From Baffinella frigidus (lineage: Eukaryota > Cryptophyceae > Cryptomonadales > Baffinellaceae), in contig MU646323.1 in the NCBI GenBank assembly GCA_026770585.1, positions 1,019,954 through 1,030,199 of the forward strand: a DNA stretch of 10,246 nucleotides, in the 5' to 3' direction. Below, piece after piece: positions 1 through 5,569 of this stretch; positions within the stretch are counted from its first letter, which is position 1; every line of letters starts with the position of its first letter. The notes beneath the pieces are model-generated. The model did not search any database. It saw only the letters and a list, made by a program, of their open reading frames with translations, and had not been told where the DNA came from. The position numbers and the translations under genes were made by a program.

Positions 1-90
1 CAGGGTTTAGGGTTTAGGGTTTAGGGTTTAGGGTTTAGGGTTTAGGGTTTAGGGTTTAGGGTTTAGGGTTTAGGGTTCAGGGTTTAGGGT
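1..90 (+). repeat. Telomere-like (TTTAGGG)n array, intron after exon 13
   Basis: Nearly perfect TTTAGGG units run up to the exon 13 donor. The G-rich strand reads 5' to 3' into the window, the opposite of what a left chromosome end would show, so this is interstitial sequence. Confidence 0.9.
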
Positions 91-94
91 ATAC

Positions 95-153
95 GCTGAT
101 CGCCTCCGGGGAGATCCTGGCGAACAGGAGCGTCACATGGTACAGCTCACCCC
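95..153 (-). CDS. Exon 13: first strand of a class III cyclase catalytic domain
   Basis: This 59-nt island is embedded in TTTAGGG repeats. Acceptor CCTAAACAAAG|GG and donor ATCAGC|GTATAC bound GELYHVTLLFARISPEAIS, in phase with exon 12. Class III cyclases carry a strand of the form V-x-V/L-L-F-A-D-I here; the hydrophobic pattern and FAxI are kept, but the metal-binding Asp is Arg and the following GFT is absent. That resembles the C2 half of two-domain cyclases (FASI). Later catalytic residues lie off the window. The plus strand is also open, so the assignment rests on phase and family pattern. Confidence 0.58.
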
Positions 154-154
154 C

Positions 155-365
155 TTTGTTTAGGGTTTAGGGTTTAGGGTTTAGGGTTTGGGGTTTAGGG
201 TTTAGGGTTTAGGGTTTAGGGTTTAGGGTTTAGGGTTTAGGGTTCAGGGTTTAGGGTTTATGGATTAGGGTTTAGGGTTTAGGGTTTAGGGATTGGGGGT
301 TGGGGGTTTATGGTTTAGGGGGATACAGGAATCGGGTTAGGGTGCAGGGTGTAGGGTGTAGAGTG
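155..365 (+). repeat. Telomere-like array upstream of exon 13 acceptor
   Basis: TTTAGGG units are mostly perfect to about 290, then decay to GGGTGTAG and related variants by 365. On the sense strand they supply CTAAAC branch-like sequences and the CTAAACAAAG acceptor of exon 13. Confidence 0.9.
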
Positions 366-390
366 TGGGTTGCGTTGGTGGAGAGGGGTT

Positions 391-549
391 TCATCTCACA
401 GAATGTATTTATTATTTGGTTTTGCAAAGTCAACTCCCCCAAAAAATCGTCAATTTATTGTTAACTATTACGAATCAAAATATTAAGTTGACGATTTTGT
501 GGGGGATTGACTTTCTAAAACCAATTAATAAATACATTATGTGAGATGA
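391..549. mobile_element. Long inverted repeat, MITE-like (hairpin 1)
   Basis: Arms of about 62 nt (391-453 and 486-549) begin TCATCTCACA and are roughly 85% complementary, with an A/T-rich centre. GGTT flanks both ends (387-390 and 550-553), a possible 4-bp target duplication. There is no coding capacity. Confidence 0.65.
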
Positions 550-589
550 GGTTAGAGCCTGGCAGGAAGCAGCGTCTGTCCTGTTGATG

Positions 590-757
590 AATCTCATCCG
601 GCCAGGTATTTAATCTAAATGCTCGGCGGAGTTCCCCATACAATGAAAATTACTACACAAGCGATGAAAGAGTCGTGTCCGAAAGATCATGTGTAGTAAT
701 TTTCGTACATTTGGGGAACTCCCGAGCATTTAATTTAAATACCTGACCAGATTAAAT
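590..757. mobile_element. Long inverted repeat, MITE-like (hairpin 2)
   Basis: The arms pair over about 65 nt (outer part CAGGTATTTAA...TTAAATACCTG). The inner part contains GAAAATTACTACACA and its complement. The inner 49 nt (651-699) match hairpin 3 in length and ends, although the outer arms are unrelated. No clear target duplication was found. Confidence 0.65.
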
Positions 758-1073
758 CGGGGTCTTTCCCGGTACAACCCGGCATCGTCCGGGTACAACC
801 CGTGCGCGATTAGTTAACCGGTAAACGCCTGCAACCTGCCATTTTCCCTTAAAAAAATCAAACTGTCTTGAACACCTCGATTATTTTTCCTTGTAGGGGT
901 CGGGGGGTTCGTTGTCCGCACGCGCTGCACTCGCGCGCTACGTGCCCCTTGACAAACTCAAACACAATCAAACTGGCAATGGCTCCAACGGCTGCTTCCG
1001 AGGCGCACCCCTCACCCAGAACCCCAAACTCCAAATCCTTAAACCCCTAACCCCTAAACCCTCAAGCCTCAAG
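758..1073. other. Intron remainder between hairpin 2 and exon 12
   Basis: No supported gene. It has a short direct repeat of GTACAACCCG (774-801) and a C/A-rich tract at 1010-1063 with CCCTAAAC-like motifs in plus orientation, the reverse of the other telomere-like tracts. Confidence 0.5.
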
Positions 1074-1082
1074 CGGACGTAC

Positions 1083-1163
1083 CTGCAAGCTCGCCAATCC
1101 GTCCAGTGTTGTCCGGCGCTTCTTTCGGCCTCTCAGAGGAAGACGCGGTAGGGGCGGTGAACC
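1083..1163 (-). CDS. Exon 12: polar linker before the catalytic core
   Basis: Acceptor GGTGTAG|GG and donor TTGCAG|GTACGT bound 81 nt reading FTAPTASSSERPKEAPDN then TGRIGELA, with phases matching exons 11 and 13. The Ser/Thr/Pro-rich sequence looks like a flexible insert. Its final GELA and donor are identical over 22 bp to the end of exon 11, so one exon's 3' end was copied from the other. Confidence 0.58.
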
Positions 1164-1199
1164 CTACACCCTCAACGCTAGACCCTGAACCGGACGTAC

Positions 1200-1249
1200 C
1201 TGCAAGCTCGCCTTTCTCGTCGCACTCCTCCAGCATCGAATGCACGGGC
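1200..1249 (-). CDS. Exon 11: end of signalling helix
   Basis: Acceptor ACGCGCAG|G and a near-perfect donor TTGCAG|GTACGT bound 50 nt reading PVHSMLEECDEKGELA. The leading G joins exon 10's AG as Arg. The trailing G joins exon 12 as Gly. The peptide continues the LVPR segment as in class III cyclases, where a helix ending in a glutamate-rich stretch leads to the catalytic core. Confidence 0.65.
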
Positions 1250-1263
1250 CTGCGCGTTTCGGT

Positions 1264-1490
1264 CTGGTATATCAGAGTGCTGCTGATACATACATCAGAG
1301 TGCTGCTGCTATGTATATCAGAGTGGTGCGGATATATATTAGTATATCAGAGTGTTGCGGATATGTATTGGTATATCAGAGTGCTGCTGATACGTATATC
1401 AGAGTGGTGCGGATGCATACATCAGAGTGGTACGGATACATATTGGTATGTCAGAGTGGTGCTGATATACACATCAGCACTTATCAGCAC
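1264..1490 (+). repeat. Degenerate minisatellite of TATATCAGAGTGSTGCKGATA units
   Basis: About eight units alternate in spacing, built on TATCAGAGTG(C/G)TGC(T/G)GATA. Many units contain TATCAG and CTGATA, so single strands can fold into small hairpins. It lies between exon 11 and its partial copy. Several frames stay open only because of the repeat. Confidence 0.8.
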
Positions 1491-1516
1491 GTATCCGCAA
1501 AGTTGCTGATACGTCT

Positions 1517-1566
1517 GACAAGTCCTTCATCATCTGGCCGTACATAGACTGATGAGTTGACTTGTC
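1517..1566. repeat. Imperfect hairpin
   Basis: GACAAGTC and TCATCA on the left pair with TGATGA and GACTTGTC on the right, with a small bulge. It lies just upstream of the perfect palindrome at 1598. Confidence 0.55.
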
Positions 1567-1597
1567 CGTTACTGATAAGTTGACATAAGAAGACGGT

Positions 1598-1624
1598 GGT
1601 ATATCAGCTATCAGCTGATATACC
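1598..1624. repeat. Perfect 12-bp-stem palindrome
   Basis: GGTATATCAGCT, a three-base loop, then its exact complement. GGTATATCAG is also the core of the adjacent minisatellite, so the two are probably related. Confidence 0.8.
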
Positions 1625-1633
1625 AACCCTAGC

Positions 1634-1691
1634 CTGCACGTTTGGGGTTTGGGGTTTCGCGTCGCACTCCTCCAGCATCGAATGCACGGGC
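1634..1691 (-). pseudogene. Partial copy of exon 11 (5' part with acceptor)
   Basis: A 46-nt block (1660-1705) is identical to 1218-1263, covering the acceptor and first codons of exon 11 (PVHSMLEECD). After that it runs into CCCAAAC-type repeat and reaches GTGCAG|GCTAGG, a possible GC donor in a different phase. It is most likely a duplicated 5' exon half, not a functional exon. Confidence 0.55.
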
Positions 1692-1719
1692 CTGCGCGTT
1701 TCGGTTTGCGGGTTTGCGT

Positions 1720-1980
1720 TTTAGGTTTTAAGTTTAAAGTCTGGGGTGTGGTGTTTGGGGTTCGGGGTTTGGGGTTTGGGGTTTGGGGTTTGGGGTTTGG
1801 TGTTTGGAGTTTGGGGTTTGTAGGGTGTAGGGTGCAGGGTGTAGGGTGTGGGGTGTGGGGTGCAGGGTGTGGGGTGTAGGGTGTAGGGCGTAGGGCGTAG
1901 GGTGAAGGGTGAAGGGTGAGGGTGTAGGGTGTGGGTGCAGGGTGTAGGGTACAGGGTGCATGGGGTAGGGTGTAGGGTGT
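1720..1980 (+). repeat. Degenerate telomere-like array (GGGTTTG and GGGTGTA variants)
   Basis: Successive blocks of GGGTTTG and then GGGTGTAG/GGGTGCAG units fill the intron after exon 10. Change of unit type along the tract suggests local amplification of mutated units. Confidence 0.85.
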
Positions 1981-1984
1981 CTGC

Positions 1985-2061
1985 CTGGGCACGAGCGTTT
2001 CAATGAGATTGACGTGCAGCTCTGCCTCGTGTTGTGCTTGCTTCTCCAGCATAAACGTCGC
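1985..2061 (-). CDS. Exon 10: juxtamembrane signalling helix
   Basis: Acceptor CCTAACGCAG|GCG includes a CTAAC branch-like sequence at the edge of a telomere-like tract. The 25 codons include FMLEKQAQHEAELHVNLIET and LVP, an amphipathic, probably coiled helix. They end with AG before a GC donor (CCCAG|GCAGAC) in phase 2. Joined to exon 11 the sequence becomes LVPRPVHSMLEE, matching the L-L-P-x-x-V-x-x-L pattern that precedes class III cyclase domains. Confidence 0.63.
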
Positions 2062-2066
2062 CTGCG

Positions 2067-2152
2067 TTAGGGTTTAGGGTTGAGGGTTTAGGGTTGAGGG
2101 TTTAGGGTTGAGGGTTGAGGGTTTAAGGTTTAGGGTTTAGGGTTTAGAGTTC
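2067..2152 (+). repeat. Telomere-like array next to exon 10 acceptor
   Basis: TTTAGGG and GGGTTGA units lie immediately upstream, in sense, of the exon 10 acceptor and contribute CCTAAC. Confidence 0.85.
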
Positions 2153-2176
2153 AGCGCAGGGAAGGACCGCCCTTCT

Positions 2177-2229
2177 CTTCTACTACCACTACTACCACTA
2201 CTACTATTTCTACTACTACTACTACTACT
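2177..2229 (+). repeat. (TAC)n trinucleotide repeat
   Basis: Runs of TACTAC/CACTAC in the intron between exon 9 copies and exon 10; TAGTAG on the sense strand. Confidence 0.85.
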
Positions 2230-2237
2230 GGGTGTCG

Positions 2238-2350
2238 GGTCTCTCTCTCTCGCACACTCTCTCTCTCTCACCCACTCTTTGTCACACACACACTCTCTCT
2301 CTCTATCTCTCTCTCTCTCTGTCTCTCTATTTCTCTGTGTCTCACTCTCT
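2238..2350 (+). repeat. (CT)n/(CA)n microsatellite
   Basis: Mostly CT dinucleotides with short CACA interruptions, downstream (in sense) of exon 9 copy C. Confidence 0.85.
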
Positions 2351-2392
2351 CGCTGAATACCCACAGGCAGGCACTCTCAAGAAGCAGCGGAC

Positions 2393-2434
2393 ATCGGCGA
2401 GGTTGAGGCGCTTGTAGCAGAGAAACGCCGCGCC
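2393..2434 (-). pseudogene. Exon 9, copy C (5' truncated)
   Basis: The last 14 codons, GAAFLCYKRLNLAD, and the donor (GAT|GTCCGC) are kept, but the first ten codons and the CAG acceptor are replaced. A weak TTTGAG|GGC acceptor would still keep phase 0. It is probably a broken duplicate, though it could be spliced as a short variant. Confidence 0.55.
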
Positions 2435-2448
2435 CTCAAACCAGGACG

Positions 2449-2548
2449 CCTCTCTCGCTCTCTCTGTTCAGGTCGGTATGTGTCTCTCTCACACACACTC
2501 CCCCTCTCCCTCTCTCTATTTCTCTGTCTCTCTCTCTCTCTCAACACC
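2449..2548 (+). repeat. (CT)n microsatellite between exon 9 copies B and C
   Basis: CT-rich tract with CACACA inside the tandemly duplicated exon block. Confidence 0.8.
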
Positions 2549-2579
2549 CAGAGTGAGGCAGCCTCGAGAAGCAGTAGAC

Positions 2580-2651
2580 CTCGGCGAGGTTGAGGCGCTT
2601 GTAGCAAAGGAACGCCGCGCCCGAAGATGTGATCATCGTGAACATTTCGTA
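2580..2651 (-). CDS. Exon 9, copy B (tandem duplicate, intact)
   Basis: This copy has the same 72-nt length, acceptor CCGAAACAG|TAC and donor site GCCGAG|GT (here GTCTAC) as copy A, 202 bp away. It reads YEMFTMITSSGAAFLCY then KRLNLAE. Changes fall in the membrane segment (G to E, L to M, T to I) while KRLNLAE is unchanged. Both copies are phase 0, so either one, but not necessarily both, can join exon 8 to exon 10. This is the arrangement seen in mutually exclusive exons. Confidence 0.67.
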
Positions 2652-2661
2652 CTGTTTCGGG

Positions 2662-2663
<2 letters not shown>

Positions 2664-2722
<59 letters not shown>

Positions 2723-2737
2723 GTCTCTCTCTCTCTG
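2664..2737 (+). repeat. (CT)n(CA)n microsatellite between exon 9 copies A and B
   Basis: A long pure CT run is followed by CA and more CT. It sits at the same place relative to copy B as the tract at 2449 does to copy C, consistent with a duplicated exon-plus-microsatellite block. Confidence 0.85.
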
Positions 2738-2781
2738 TATCAACACCCACAGTAAGCCCCGCTCGGCTCTCGGGAGGGGAC

Positions 2782-2853
2782 CTCGGCGAGGTTGAGGCGC
2801 TTGTAGCAGAGGAACGCCGCGCCCGACGACGTGGTCAGCGTGAACATCCCGTA
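2782..2853 (-). CDS. Exon 9, copy A: last transmembrane segment and juxtamembrane region
   Basis: Acceptor CCGAAACAG|TAC and donor GCCGAG|GTCCCC bound 24 codons reading YGMFTLTTSSGAAFLCY then KRLNLAE, in phase 0 on both sides. The hydrophobic part completes the final helix; the basic-then-acidic tail enters the cytosol and continues into exon 10. The intron before it holds (GA)n/(GACAGA)n on the plus strand. Two more copies follow downstream in transcription order. Confidence 0.7.
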
Positions 2854-2883
2854 CTGTTTCGGGGTTAGGTGTTAGGTTTTAGG

Positions 2884-2884
<1 letters not shown>

Positions 2885-2920
<36 letters not shown>

Positions 2921-3066
2921 CAGAGAGACACAGAGAGACAGGGAGAGACAGCGAGAGACAGCGAGAGACAGAGAGAGACAGAGAGAGACAGAGAGAGACA
3001 CAGAGAGAGAGAGAGAGACAGACAGAGACAGAGACAGAGACAGAGACAGAGACAGAGACAGAGACT
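2885..3066 (+). repeat. (GA)n and (GACAGA)n microsatellite in intron 8
   Basis: Pure GA, then GACAGAGA and GACAGA units. The sense strand is pyrimidine-rich (CT/GTCTCT) between exon 8 donor and exon 9 acceptor, unlike the purine-rich sense strand of the tracts at 2238-2737. Confidence 0.9.
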
Positions 3067-3099
3067 TTGATAGAAAGACACAGAGAAAGACGTGCTCAC

Positions 3100-3232
3100 C
3101 AGGACCGTCGACCCGAGGCCGATGATGTGCGCACCGACGAGGACATTCGAGCACCAGACAAGCACTTGTGTCGCGAGGACCAACCCCGCGGCAGCTTTCG
3201 GGTGCATTTGTTGCGCCAGCGGGAAGAACGTA
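3100..3232 (-). CDS. Exon 8: transmembrane segments
   Basis: A 12-base poly-C tract (3238-3249 on the sense strand) leads into acceptor GGCAG|T. Donor GTCCTG|GTGAGC is close to consensus. The 44 codons read TFFPLAQQMHPKAAAGLVLA, then TQVLVWCSNVLVGAHIIGLG, then STVL. This completes one membrane helix begun in exon 7 and holds one complete helix plus the start of the last. It ends in phase 0, matching exon 9. Third positions are strongly G/C. This is one of the best-supported exons. Confidence 0.7.
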
Positions 3233-3344
3233 CTGCCGGGGGGGGGGGGCGTTTTAGTGTATTTATCTCCGATCGCTGACACGAACGGTTGCATTTGAGT
3301 GTGGGGGGGGCGTCCGTTAGGTCCGTTAGGTTCTTTGAGCGCCC

Positions 3345-3395
3345 GACCACACGGCTGCTTTTAGGTGCATCTGCTTCGCCTGGGGGAACAACGTA
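3345..3395 (-). pseudogene. Partial tandem copy of exon 8 (5' half with acceptor)
   Basis: After a 13-base poly-C tract (3403-3415) and acceptor GGGCAG|T, the minus strand reads TLFPQAKQMHLKAA, a clear relative of the exon 8 start TFFPLAQQMHPKAA. Similarity then ends and the frame soon stops. A GTGTGG donor follows GCAGCC directly. It keeps exon 8's polypyrimidine tract and acceptor 163 bp upstream of the original, so it could be a decoy or a cryptic exon. Confidence 0.6.
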
Positions 3396-3420
3396 CTGCC
3401 CAGGGGGGGGGGGGGTTTTA

Positions 3421-3453
3421 ACCTTGAAAGAGGGAGAGAAAGAGAGAGAGAAC

Positions 3454-3520
<67 letters not shown>
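3421..3520 (+). repeat. (GA)n(CA)n microsatellite
   Basis: GA-rich tract followed by about 16 CA units, upstream in sense of the partial exon 8 copy. Confidence 0.9.
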
Positions 3521-3525
<5 letters not shown>

Positions 3526-3571
3526 GGGGGCTCAGAGACCGGCCCTAGAGGCTGGCGCTGTCGCGCCCGGG

Positions 3572-3962
3572 TTGAGGTTTCAGGGTATAGGATGTAGGGT
3601 TTAGGGTTTAGGGTTTAGGGTGTAGGTTTGAGAGTGGATTGCACATCAGGGTGCAGGGAGTATGGTGTAGGGTGTAGGGTGTAGGTAGGGTGTAGGGTGT
3701 AGGGTGTAGGGTGTAGGGTGTAGGGTGTAGGGTGTAGGGTGTAGGGTGTGGGGTGTACGGTGTAGGTTTGAGAGTTTAGGGTTCGGGGTTTAGGGTCTAC
3801 ATCATGACGAGGGTTTAGGGTTGAGAGTTGAGGGTTGAGGGTGTAGAATTTAGGGTTGAGAGTTTAAGGTTTAGGGTTTAGGGTTTAGGGTTTAGGGTTT
3901 AGGGTTTAGGGTTTAGGGCTTAGGGTTTATGGTTTAGGGTTCAGGGGTTAGGGGTTAGGGGT
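3572..3962 (+). repeat. Telomere-like array in intron 7
   Basis: Perfect TTTAGGG blocks are mixed with a run of over ten GGGTGTA units (3665-3757) and GGGTTGA units. It is interrupted only by the duplicated exon 7 end at 3798-3811. Confidence 0.88.
3798..3811 (-). pseudogene. Duplicate of the exon 7 donor end
   Basis: Fourteen bases (TACATCATGACGAG on the plus strand) are identical to 3963-3976, the end of exon 7 with its GTA donor. They sit within telomere-like repeat with no matching exon body or acceptor, so this is a fragment. Confidence 0.45.
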
Positions 3963-3965
3963 TAC

Positions 3966-4016
3966 ATCATGACGAGCAGGCTCAGCGATAACCCCCCAGT
4001 CAGCGAGCTCCCACAC
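3966..4016 (-). CDS. Exon 7: start of a transmembrane segment
   Basis: Acceptor CAAATCAAATCAG|G and donor CATGAT|GTAACCC flank 51 nt. In the phase demanded by exon 8 it reads CGSSLTGGLSLSLLVM plus AT; the junction gives Ile and continues as TFFPLA, forming a good membrane helix. A second frame (phase 0) is also open but hydrophilic. The last 14 nt including the donor are repeated at 3798-3811. Confidence 0.55.
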
Positions 4017-4224
4017 CTGATTTGATTTGGTTTGGTTTGGGGTTGGTGGATATAAGGCTACCGGGAACAGAGAATTCAAACACCCATGGCACGAGGCCGG
4101 TCCTCTAAATCATGTCGGTGATGGAAGTGGATCCGGACCAGTTCTTTGTCAATAACGAATTTCTCTCTTGGGGGGGTCACTGTGTGGAGGAACCACACGA
4201 GAACGCTACAGGGGCCTATTTAAC
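4017..4224. other. Intron between exons 6 and 7, no firm gene
   Basis: GGTTT-rich sequence (4022-4047) is followed by unique DNA. Both strands carry short open frames over 4100-4240 (plus 4112-4240, 43 codons; minus over about 4090-4175) in mirror register. Neither has convincing splice or family support. An extra exon here cannot be excluded. Confidence 0.45.
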
Positions 4225-4489
4225 CCCGATGTGCTTTTAAAAGTGGGCATTTCTGTGGTAACCTTTCGTTGATTGGTCACGTAACTCTGCATATATTGCA
4301 CAGTCACGAGGTTGGAACACTCTATCCTGGTACAGATATTTACAACCCCAAGTGTAAATAGGATCCTCCAGCATTCTTGGGTGGAACGCACCCGACGTCG
4401 AAGTTGTTGCCAGACTCGAGCATGCACTCCGACGACTCGTACGGGCTCAGGTTCGCGCATGTCCGATTCGGGATCGAGAGAATCGAGTT
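4225..4489 (-). CDS. Exon 6: basic loop with a weak hydrophobic segment
   Basis: Acceptor CTGATGTTGCAG|AA lies downstream of telomere-like intron. The frame then runs 87 codons: LDSLDPESDMREPEPVRVV, a basic part (RVWQQLRRRVRSTQE), a moderately hydrophobic stretch (CWRILFTLGVVNICTRI), and a polar tail. The suggested donor TCGGG|GTTAAAT gives phase 2, which fits exon 7; GGGGTT|GTAAAT and CGAAAG|GTTACC are alternatives. The plus strand over 4364-4515 is also open in the mirror register, which lowers confidence. The minus strand is preferred because of the acceptor and phase agreement. Confidence 0.48.
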
Positions 4490-4497
4490 CTGCAACA

Positions 4498-4712
4498 TCA
4501 GGGGTTCATGGTTTAGGTGTTGAGGGTGCAGGGTTCGGGGTTTAGGGATTAGAGGTTCGGGTTTAGGGCTCAGGGTGTGGGGTGTGGGGTTTAGGGTTGA
4601 AGGTGTAACCGAAACGGAAGAACAATTCTGGTTTAGGGTTTGGGGTGTAGCGTTCAGGGTTTAGGGTTTAGGGTTTCGGGTTTAGGGTTTAGAGTTTCGG
4701 GTTTCGGGTTAC
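4498..4712 (+). repeat. Telomere-like array in intron 5
   Basis: Degenerate GGGTTTA, GGGTGTG and GGGTTTC units, interrupted by a short unique stretch (about 4604-4629). Confidence 0.8.
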
Positions 4713-4768
4713 GCACATTCGGGTAGGTCACGGTCCAGACGAGAGTCGGGCAGTGGCGAATCTCGGGC
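4713..4768 (-). CDS. Exon 5
   Basis: This is a 56-nt island between telomere-like arrays. Acceptor CTAAACCAG|G follows exactly four CCCTAAA units (4773-4800), the same arrangement as exon 2. Donor is GTGC|GTAACC. It reads PEIRHCPTLVWTVTYPNV, joining exon 4 through Arg (CG+G) and exon 6 through Gln (C+AA). A slightly shorter alternative uses AAT|GTGCGT. No domain was recognised for this peptide. Confidence 0.58.
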
Positions 4769-4769
4769 C

Positions 4770-4868
4770 TGGTTTAGGGTTTAGGGTTTAGGGTTTAGGG
4801 TTGAGGGTTGAGGGGTTGAGGGTTGAGGGTTGAGGGTTTAGAGTTTAGGGTTTCGGTTTGGGGTTTAC
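4770..4868 (+). repeat. Telomere-like array forming intron 4
   Basis: Four perfect TTTAGGG units (4773-4800) are followed by GGGTTGA units and GGGTTTACC. The whole approximately 100-bp intron between exon 4 donor and exon 5 acceptor is repeat. Confidence 0.85.
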
Positions 4869-4891
4869 CGGATGAGGTCGAAGAGAGCTTG
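4869..4891 (-). CDS. Exon 4 (minimal form)
   Basis: Donor ATCCG|GTAAACC at 4869 is strong and made from the telomere-like repeat. The nearest acceptor, TTACGCCAG|CAA, gives a 23-nt exon reading QALFDLI plus CG, which joins exon 5 as Arg. The same frame stays open upstream through LINLTLIGLHLRQ to a repeated acceptor GCGCAG|G near 4942 and another near 4990, so a longer exon is possible. The 3' end is well supported, the 5' end is not. Confidence 0.42.
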
Positions 4892-4909
4892 CTGGCGTAA
4901 GTGGAGCCC

Positions 4910-4998
4910 GATCAGCGTTAAGTTGATCAACCAACCTGCGCCCCGATGAGCGTTAAGTTGATTCATGATAAGCGTTAAGTTGATCAGCCACCCTGCGC
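4910..4998. repeat. Three copies of AGCGTTAAGTTGAT with flanks
   Basis: The motif recurs at 4913, 4949 and 4970. The outer two copies share a longer unit ending in CAACCTGCGC/CCACCCTGCGC. On the minus strand both contain a GCGCAG acceptor-like site followed by TGG(C/T)TGATCAAC in the exon 4 frame. Confidence 0.75.
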
Positions 4999-5344
4999 AG
5001 GCGTCACACTCTTAGGCCCGCTGTGGTTGACTGAACCGGAAAGGCATGATGTGTACTGCAAAATTCAAACGATGCAATGATAATTTGAATTTAAAACACT
5101 GCATGTCCAAAAGGGTCCATCTGGAAGTTCGCATCTTGTAACTTCGAAGTTCGCTTTGGCCAAGTCCTACCAGATTGGATCTACTGGTAGAAGGTGACGT
5201 TCCACACGGAGGACTACGGACCTTTCATCAAACGTCAACTTACCCCGCGATAATTAACTTCAAGGCTTTCCTGCTGCAAATGTGGTCACGTGACACCCAG
5301 ATCCTGGGTGCAGGGAAACCCTCGTAGACCTCCGAGTGGGGGGG

Positions 5345-5505
5345 CACACAGCGGGCTACGAAGAGATTCTCGGCCCATTTCGGGCCGAGTTTCCGTTACT
5401 TTATCCGTAGGAACCCCCCTATGTCCATACGGGTTGCCTACCGTAGGGTCGTATGTCTTGTCGTTTAGGGGCTATTCACGAAATCCCTTCGAAGGCCGCT
5501 GTGTG
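5345..5505. mobile_element. Dispersed inverted-repeat element, copy 1
   Basis: Terminal repeats CACACAGCGGGCTACGAAGA and its near complement (5482-5505) match at about 22 of 25 positions. An internal stem CTCGGCCC/GGGCCGAG is followed by GTTTCCGTTAC and a GTAGG...CCTAC stem. Copies 2 and 3 at 7595 and 9549 share the order. It has no transposase and lies in intron 3. Confidence 0.75.
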
Positions 5506-5569
5506 GTGGGGTACCTGAGAGGGACTTGAAACGGAGCAGGGCCGCGCGGGCCACGTGCGAGGACCTGTT

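Noticed and set aside
1-90. Native chromosome-end telomere
   Set aside because: A left end should read CCCTAAA on plus; here it is TTTAGGG. The tract is interrupted by a coding-like island and similar arrays continue for over 6 kb.
1511-1575. Hammerhead-like ribozyme around CTGATGAG at 1549
   Set aside because: CTGATGA is present beside a hairpin, but the required GAAA strand is missing (CGTTAC instead), so the core cannot form.
1474-2052. One long minus-strand protein of 192 codons
   Set aside because: Most of it is translated CCCTACAC-type repeat (Pro/Thr/His-rich). Only its first part, exon 10, looks coding.
2137-3517. Long Arg-Glu, Ser-Leu or Cys-Val rich proteins on both strands
   Set aside because: They are translations of GA/CT/CA microsatellites. 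Only the unique islands within them were kept as exons.
4112-4545. Plus-strand gene (open at 4112-4240 and again at 4364-4515)
   Set aside because: It needs a frameshift and passes a TAG. Much of it mirrors the minus frame codon for codon. The minus reading has a good acceptor and fitting phases. Not fully excluded.
5290-5529. Plus-strand protein of 79 codons
   Set aside because: It lies across dispersed element copy 1 and follows its inverted repeats; copies 2 and 3 do not keep the frame.
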